From a virus, in the IMG/VR virus record IMGVR_UViG_3300033233_000179, positions 1 to 21,260 of that record: a stretch of 21,260 nucleotides of DNA, one strand, 5' to 3'. Both the position numbers and the translations under genes were made by a program. The notes under the pieces are model-generated. The model made no database searches, was not told the DNA's origin, and worked only from the letters and a program-made list of their open reading frames with translations. Below are positions 20,725 to 21,260 of this stretch, in pieces (positions within the stretch are counted from its first letter, which is position 1; every line of letters begins with the position of its first letter).

Positions 20725-21260
20725 TACCCTAGAAAAAAAGATTTCAATTGATAGTTTTTTTCAGAATCTTGATGAGATTTCTGGGGAATTGGATCGTGTT
20801 GATAAAAAAACAGATCAAGCTTTACAGGAAGTTAAATCCTCATCAATGAAAGCATTTTCAAATGAAAATTACTTTGAATCTCTGTTGAAGTCTCTTACCG
20901 AGCAAGAAGAGATTGTTCAAAAAGTTTCCTCAGAAAATCAACAACAAAATACGACAATTAATAATTTAACAAATGTTGTAAATCAAGAAGGAGATACAGT
21001 AAAACAGACAATTGTTAATCAAAATCAAATTACGAATCAAATTAGTGAAGTTGGAGATAGAGTTAAAAGTCTAGAAAAATCTGGAGAGAAAGTTGTTGAT
21101 CAAAATCAAATTACGAATCAAATTAGTGAAGTTGGAGATACAGTAAAACAGACAATTGTTAATCAAAATCAAATTACGAATCAAATTAGTGAAGTTGGAG
21201 ATAGAGTTAAAAGTCTAGAAAAATCTGGAGAGAAAGTTGTTGATCAAAATCAAATTACGA
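20714..21260 (+). CDS. N-terminal part of a large coiled-coil tail protein (incomplete)
   Basis: An open frame starts at ATG 20714, overlapping the stop of the preceding frame, and is still open at the window end (182 codons). The first 85 residues (MPANTLEKKISIDSFFQNLD, SGELDRVDKKTDQALQEVKS) are helical and polar. From about residue 93 it consists of 48-residue repeats (NQNQITNQISEVGDRVKSLE and EKVVDQNQITNQISEVGDTV) with hydrophobic residues spaced as in a coiled coil. Location after genes 54-26 suggests a tape-measure or baseplate hub protein (T4 gene 29 is the equivalent by position), but the repeats could also be a different structural protein. 3' end lies outside. Confidence 0.75.
   Translation, partial: MPANTLEKKISIDSFFQNLDEISGELDRVDKKTDQALQEVKSSSMKAFSNENYFESLLKSLTEQEEIVQKVSSENQQQNTTINNLTNVVNQEGDTVKQTIVNQNQITNQISEVGDRVKSLEKSGEKVVDQNQITNQISEVGDTVKQTIVNQNQITNQISEVGDRVKSLEKSGEKVVDQNQIT
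20990..21260 (+). repeat. Tandem 144-bp repeats in the open frame at the window end
   Basis: The DNA from 20990 repeats with a 144-bp period (second unit from 21134) without a visible mismatch up to the end. Inside each period, the block CAAAATCAAATTACGAATCA recurs after 81 and 63 bp, giving two sub-units of 27 and 21 codons. The near-perfect identity means recent duplication or gene conversion. Confidence 0.95.

Noticed and set aside
20990-21260. CRISPR-like array
   Set aside because: The repeats are direct, coding, contiguous and in frame; no unique spacers.

Overview
The window is a piece of a T4-type cyanophage genome (a marine Synechococcus or Prochlorococcus myovirus). The DNA is AT-rich and genes are tightly packed. 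It carries T4 replication and structural genes (32, 33, 59, 4, 48, 53, 54, 26) together with typical cyanophage auxiliary genes: psbA, speD, a glutaredoxin, thyX and phoH. No tRNA, rRNA, CRISPR array or insertion sequence was found.

Layout. (1) 1-1460: an unrecognised 405-residue protein and a short frameshifted gene that starts with MKSFLQFLTEA. (2) 1463-3537, minus strand: a proline-rich protein with a hydrophobic segment and three proteins with export signals, two of them related to each other, behind an exact T4-type late promoter (TATAAATA). (3) 3538-5390: intron-free psbA with a sigma70-like promoter and a hairpin terminator, followed by an HNH endonuclease gene whose start codon lies inside a hairpin. 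(4) 5391-8189: small genes including speD and a glutaredoxin. (5) 8203-11246: two tandemly duplicated genes whose N-termini resemble the capsid-targeting peptide of T4 internal head proteins, and a Pro/Thr/Ala-rich protein. (6) 11253-16090: a terminator that overlaps a promoter, then a 56-residue protein, thyX, an FmdB-like gene, phoH, a PD-(D/E)XK nuclease, 33, 59, a DUF1825 gene and 32. (7) 16175-19005, minus strand: 53, 48, an unknown gene and 4. (8) 19040-21260, plus strand: 54, 26, a probable -1 frameshift extension of gene 26, and the repeat-rich start of a large protein that runs off the window.

Regulation is readable. Sigma70-like promoters (TTGAC(A/T), 17 nt, TATNAT) precede psbA, the 5441 gene, the 11309/thyX group and gene 32. 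A second motif, AATAAATA(C) or TATAAATA, stands 18-50 nt before at least nine genes. It matches the late promoters used by T4-type gp33/gp55, and a gp33 homologue is encoded here.

The strongest candidates for something not yet described are: a -1 ribosomal frameshift signal at the end of gene 26 (T TTT TTC, 6 nt, 14-bp stem); a hairpin plus late promoter over the HNH start codon, like the late-only control known for T4 I-TevI; a tandem 633-bp duplication that made two putative capsid-targeted proteins; and the late-expressed cluster of exported proteins beside psbA.
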